Source: Demequina sp. NBRC 110051 (GTDB lineage Bacteria > Actinomycetota > Actinomycetes > Actinomycetales > Demequinaceae). Taken from it: a DNA stretch of 64,000 nt. The notes beneath the pieces were generated by a model. That model did no database searches and was not told where the DNA came from. It saw only the letters and a program-made list of their open reading frames with translations. The stretch spans positions 124,001 through 188,000 of the forward strand of contig NZ_BBRH01000012.1 in the NCBI RefSeq assembly GCF_002090055.1, written 5' to 3'. Shown here one piece after another: positions 61,482-64,000 of this stretch. Both the position numbers and the translations under genes were made by a program. Position 1 is the stretch's first letter. The number at the start of each line of letters is the position of its first letter.

Positions 61482-61597
61482 CCATGGGACAACCACCGTC
61501 GCTCTGACGACATCTCTGCGTCCTATGGGACGCTCACCGCGCAGGCGTCCCATAGCGCGCACGAAAGTGCTGAGAGCAACGGTGAGCGTCCCATAGG
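61482..61597. repeat. Composite palindrome with TATGGGAC words
   Basis: CCTATGGGACGCTCACCG (61522-61539) pairs perfectly with CGGTGAGCGTCCCATAGG (61580-61597). Further left, CCCATGGGAC and ACCGTCGCTCT (61482-61506) also pair with the right side (AGAGCAACGGT), and a third GCGTCCCATAG lies inside at 61545. The element fills the gap between the convergent SGNH and pilT genes and may terminate both. Confidence 0.7.
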
Positions 61598-61627
61598 GGG
61601 CAGGACCCGGGACGGGATACCCGCCGA

Positions 61628-62719
61628 TTACGCGATCACACCCGCGTTCTTCAGCGTCACCGTGAGGTCGTGCGGGCGCGACGCGATCGAGACGGCGTCG
61701 TCGAGCGTGACCGACCCGTCGGCGACCAGGCGGAACAGGTGCTGGTCGAAGGTCTGCATCTTGTAGTACTCGCCCTCGGCGATGAGGTCGAGGATGGGAG
61801 GCTGGCTCGACGGGTCGACGATCGCCTCGGCGATGCGCCCGTGGTTGACCATCACCTCGGCGGCGAGCGTGCGGCCGTTGCCGTCGGCCTTGCGGATCAG
61901 GCGCTGCGACACGATGCCGCGCAGCGTCTCGGCAAGCGTCGAACGCACCTGGCCCTGCTCATGCGGCGTGAAGAAGTCGATGATGCGGTTGATGGTGTCC
62001 TGCGCGTCCACGGTGTGCAGGGTCGCGAGGACCAGGTGACCGGTCTCCGCCGCGGACAGCGCCGCGCGCACCGTCTCGATGTCGCGCATCTCACCGATGA
62101 GGATGACGTCGGGGTCCTGACGCATGGCGCCGCGAAGCGCCGCGGTGAAGTCGAGCGTGTCCGATCGCACCTCGCGCTGCGAGACGATCGCCTTCTTGTC
62201 CTTGTGGAGGACCTCGATCGGGTCCTCGATGGTGATGATATTCACCTCGCGCAGGGTGTTGATGAGGTCGATCATCGAGGCGAGCGTGGTGGTCTTTCCC
62301 GAACCCGTGGGGCCGGTCACGAGCACCAGTCCGCGCGGCTCGAGCGCGAGGTCGGCGATGACCTGCGGCAGCCCCAGCTCCTCCCACGGGGTCGCACCCA
62401 CGGCGACGCGGCGGAACACCAGGCAGTCCGTGCCGCGCGCCACGTAGGTGTTGACGCGGAAGCGCCCCACACCGGACAACGAGAAGGCGAAGTCCGCCTC
62501 GTGCGTGTCGCGGAACTGCGCGACCAGATCCTCGGGGAGCACCTGCGCGACCATGTGCTGGGTGTCTTCCGCCGTCAGCGGCGGCACCTGCAGCTTGCGC
62601 AGGCGTCCATCGACGCGGATACGCGGCGCCGATCCCACCTTGCAGTGAAGGTCCGAGCCCCCCGTCGACGCCAAGGCATGGAGGAAGGGAATCACTGATA
62701 CCGGCTGCTGCTCGCTCAC
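61628..62719 (-). CDS. pilT: Type IV pilus retraction ATPase PilT
   Basis: 363-residue secretion ATPase of the PilT/PilB family. N-terminal HCKVGSAPRIRVDGRLRKL, Walker A VTGPTGSGKTTTLASMIDL near residue 133, Asp box ITIEDPIEVLHKDKKAIVSQ, Walker B region DVILIGEMRD near 200, His box ATLHTVDAQDTINRIIDFF near 228. GTG start after AAGGGACAGG. PilT powers pilus retraction or twitching; no other pilus gene is in this window, so partners must lie elsewhere. Confidence 0.93.
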   Translation of the reverse strand: MSEQQPVSVIPFLHALASTGGSDLHCKVGSAPRIRVDGRLRKLQVPPLTAEDTQHMVAQVLPEDLVAQFRDTHEADFAFSLSGVGRFRVNTYVARGTDCLVFRRVAVGATPWEELGLPQVIADLALEPRGLVLVTGPTGSGKTTTLASMIDLINTLREVNIITIEDPIEVLHKDKKAIVSQREVRSDTLDFTAALRGAMRQDPDVILIGEMRDIETVRAALSAAETGHLVLATLHTVDAQDTINRIIDFFTPHEQGQVRSTLAETLRGIVSQRLIRKADGNGRTLAAEVMVNHGRIAEAIVDPSSQPPILDLIAEGEYYKMQTFDQHLFRLVADGSVTLDDAVSIASRPHDLTVTLKNAGVIA

Positions 62720-62841
62720 GCCTGTCCCTTCGGCACATTCGACGATTTTCTTGAGGGTACCGTGACCGGCGTCACGCCCGGGCCGAGTATGGGATGATGG
62801 AGGGTCGAATCGTCAGCTGCGCGTGAGAAAGGGGGAACCCG

Positions 62842-62916
62842 ATGAGCAAGCGAGGCCGCAAGCGCAAGGCACGTGCCAAGGGCGGAGCCAACCACGGCAA
62901 GCGTCCCAACGCATAA
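62842..62916 (+). CDS. Ribosomal protein bL37 (24 residues)
   Basis: 24-residue highly basic peptide, starting MSKRGRKRKARAKGG and ending ANHGKRPNA. It matches the tiny actinobacterial 50S protein bL37 (first seen in mycobacterial ribosome structures), which shares the KRGRK start and NHGKRPN end. A strong GGGGGA ribosome site precedes the ATG and a terminator follows 22 nt after the stop, so it is a single-gene unit. Too short for common ORF calling. Confidence 0.9.
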   Translation: MSKRGRKRKARAKGGANHGKRPNA

Positions 62917-62938
62917 GTGGATGTACCCCCACGAACGA

Positions 62939-62964
62939 GCCCGCATCGGAGTGCCGATGCGGGC
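62939..62964 (+). terminator. Terminator of bL37
   Basis: Perfect 11-bp stem GCCCGCATCGG / CCGATGCGGGC with loop AGTG, followed by TTCGTCGTGTTT. Right arm contains CCGATGC, part of the word over-represented across the window. Confidence 0.85.
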
Positions 62965-63014
62965 TTCGTCGTGTTTAGGGAGGCGGCCGATGCGCCGGCG
63001 GGGTTGCATGCGAG

Positions 63015-63032
63015 CCTCACCTCTCGGTGAGG
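63015..63032 (-). terminator. Hairpin downstream of rsrA
   Basis: CCTCACC (63015-63021) pairs with GGTGAGG (63026-63032); read on the minus strand the loop is GAGA, a GNRA tetraloop. It lies 65 nt after the rsrA stop. No T run follows, so it may be a transcript end or a stabilising hairpin. Confidence 0.4.
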
Positions 63033-63096
63033 TCGCCCGCACTCCCCGGGGACCGCCGCGTGCAGCGCTGCCCCCTCAGGCCGCGCGCGAACGGAA

Positions 63097-63333
63097 TTAG
63101 ACGCTTGCGGAGCGAATCGACGCGAGGATGCGCGCGCGCATCTCCTCGGGTGCGGTCTGCCCCCCGGCCCGCGCGGTGAGGTTTTTGATGCGTTCCTTGA
63201 TCTGATGCTCTGCCTCGCACGGCGGGCAGGTCTTCAGGTGCGCACCGATGCGCTGCAGTTCGTCCTGAGGAAGTTCGTCGTCGATGTACTCGAACAGTCG
63301 ATCCAGGGCCTCTTCACACTCTCTACCGGGCAT
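63097..63333 (-). CDS. rsrA: Zinc-containing anti-sigma factor RsrA
   Basis: 78 residues. The ZAS signature HLKTCPPC (HxxxCxxC) near residue 32 plus the upstream Cys (REC near residue 6) make the zinc/disulphide switch of RsrA-type anti-sigma factors, which release SigR when oxidised. ATG at 63333 overlaps the sigR stop (TGATG) and has a GGGAGG site, so it is translationally coupled to its sigma factor, ensuring balanced amounts. Confidence 0.93.
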   Translation of the reverse strand: MPGRECEEALDRLFEYIDDELPQDELQRIGAHLKTCPPCEAEHQIKERIKNLTARAGGQTAPEEMRARILASIRSASV

Positions 63334-63935
63334 CACACACCTCCCTTACTTTCCTTCTTGGCTGCCGGGCGCTTGTCCGTAAACCCGCGATCGGCCGCAT
63401 ATTCCTTTAACTGTTCCCTCAGCAGTTTCCTGCCGCGGTGGAGCCGAGACATCACGGTTCCCACAGGGGTATCCATAATTTCGGCAATCTCTTTATAGGC
63501 AAAGCCCTCGACGTCGGACAGGTACACGGCCATCCGGAAGTCCTCGCTCAGCGAGTCGAGCGCATCCTTGATGTCGTCGTCGCCGATCCGTTCGAGCGCC
63601 TCCTGCTCGGCCGAGACGAGACCGGTGCTGGTGTGCTCCGACGCGGCGGCGAGCTGCCAGTCCTCGACCTGCTCGGCGTCCGAACGCTTGGGCTCGCGCT
63701 GCTTCTTGCGGTACGTGTTGATGAACGCGTTGGTCTGGATCCGGTACAGCCACGCCTTGAGATTGGTGCCCGGCGTGAACTTGTCCTGCGCGGCGAATGC
63801 CTTGGCGTACGTCTCCTGGACCAGGTCCTCGGCGTCAGCTCCGTTGCGCGTCATGCGCAAGGCCGCGGCGTAGAGCTGGTCCATATAGGACAGCGCCTCC
63901 ACCTCGAAATCGAAGTCCTGCACAGTGTCGCTCAT
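63333..63935 (-). CDS. sigR: ECF sigma factor SigR (oxidative stress)
   Basis: 200-residue extracytoplasmic-function sigma factor. Region 2 includes [20 protein letters not shown] and VQETYAKAF, then [20 protein letters not shown]; region 4 includes [40 protein letters not shown] and RKLLREQL. With the adjacent RsrA it fits the actinobacterial disulphide-stress regulon (thioredoxin, mycothiol genes). I take the ATG at 63935, close below a -10 box; the frame continues to 63995, and sigR genes in Streptomyces also have a longer form, so a second start is possible. Confidence 0.94.
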   Translation of the reverse strand: MSDTVQDFDFEVEALSYMDQLYAAALRMTRNGADAEDLVQETYAKAFAAQDKFTPGTNLKAWLYRIQTNAFINTYRKKQREPKRSDAEQVEDWQLAAASEHTSTGLVSAEQEALERIGDDDIKDALDSLSEDFRMAVYLSDVEGFAYKEIAEIMDTPVGTVMSRLHRGRKLLREQLKEYAADRGFTDKRPAAKKESKGGV

Positions 63936-63943
63936 GATGGGCG

Positions 63944-63985
63944 AGCCTACCGCGGTGCGTACGGCTGTCGCCGACGCACCGCGGT
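63944..63985 (-). promoter_or_regulatory. sigR promoter region with perfect 12-bp inverted repeat
   Basis: TAGGCT (minus strand, 63949-63944) is a -10 box 8 nt above the sigR ATG. Just upstream, ACCGCGGTGCGT (63949-63960) and ACGCACCGCGGT (63974-63985) form a perfect inverted repeat spaced 13 nt apart. I see no GGAAT/GTT SigR-type promoter in the few bases left before the window edge. Confidence 0.45.
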
Positions 63986-64000
63986 CTCGCGTCACGGTGG

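Noticed and set aside
1-64000. CRISPR arrays, rRNA genes, insertion sequences, integrases, prophage genes
   Set aside because: I looked for regularly spaced direct repeats, rRNA stretches and transposase or integrase motifs and found none; the repeats present are palindromes or single words.

Overview
The window is a very GC-rich stretch of actinobacterial chromosome. It carries the order argS-lysA-hom-thrC-thrB, a fused 2-oxoglutarate decarboxylase (Kgd/OdhA type), a SigR/RsrA pair with a ZAS-type anti-sigma factor, the 24-residue ribosomal protein bL37, and several promoters that seem to make leaderless mRNAs. I infer a plant-polysaccharide-degrading member of the Micrococcales (Demequina, Cellulomonas or Beutenbergia-like). 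The placement is inference from gene content, not from a database search.

Layout. 0-12 kb: aspartate-family amino-acid genes on the minus strand (argS-lysA, then hom-thrC-thrB, then FUSC and ThuA genes), split by a 3.7 kb insert holding a DUF817 protein, a low-molecular-weight tyrosine phosphatase, two paralogous small acidic proteins and an HxlR/quinone-reductase pair. 11.8-14 kb: serine hydrolase, metallo-beta-lactamase-fold protein and lipoprotein. 14-27.6 kb: an L-rhamnose locus with a LacI regulator, a large secreted GH78 alpha-L-rhamnosidase, and the overlapping operon rhaI-rhaM-esterase-aldolase/dehydrogenase-rhaB-lldD, which would take rhamnose to dihydroxyacetone phosphate and pyruvate. 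28.4-37.3 kb: a hexuronate locus with uxaC, a Gfo/Idh oxidoreductase, eda and kdgK on one strand and lacI, a UxaB/UxuB-type reductase and uxaA on the other, leading through KDG to pyruvate and glyceraldehyde 3-phosphate. Together the two loci fit use of rhamnogalacturonan (pectin backbone). 37.4-44.3 kb: an ECF-type importer (S, fused AA and T parts) with a tandem HAD hydrolase, a one-domain asparaginase-like protein and a divergent LacI regulator; substrate unknown. 44.3-56.9 kb: tRNA-Arg(CCG) and mixed genes including alcohol dehydrogenase, MFS efflux, aldo-keto reductase, patatin, alanine dehydrogenase, a second rhamnulose-1-phosphate aldolase with the rhamnose-operon operator, a VanY-like carboxypeptidase, two CNNM/CBS proteins and an ABC exporter. 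57-64 kb: kgd coupled to an SGNH-like protein lacking its catalytic residues, pilT, bL37, and sigR-rsrA.

Three signals go beyond the gene list. First, the 10-bp word GGCCGATGCC (either strand) occurs about 29 times by eye, in sense, antisense and non-coding positions. Second, there are families of nested intergenic palindromes; two copies of one family are each exactly 87 bp with the inner arm at the same offset, and most members sit between convergent genes. Third, shared LacI-type operators tie the rhamnose operon to an unlinked aldolase gene. I saw no CRISPR array, rRNA, insertion sequence or prophage.
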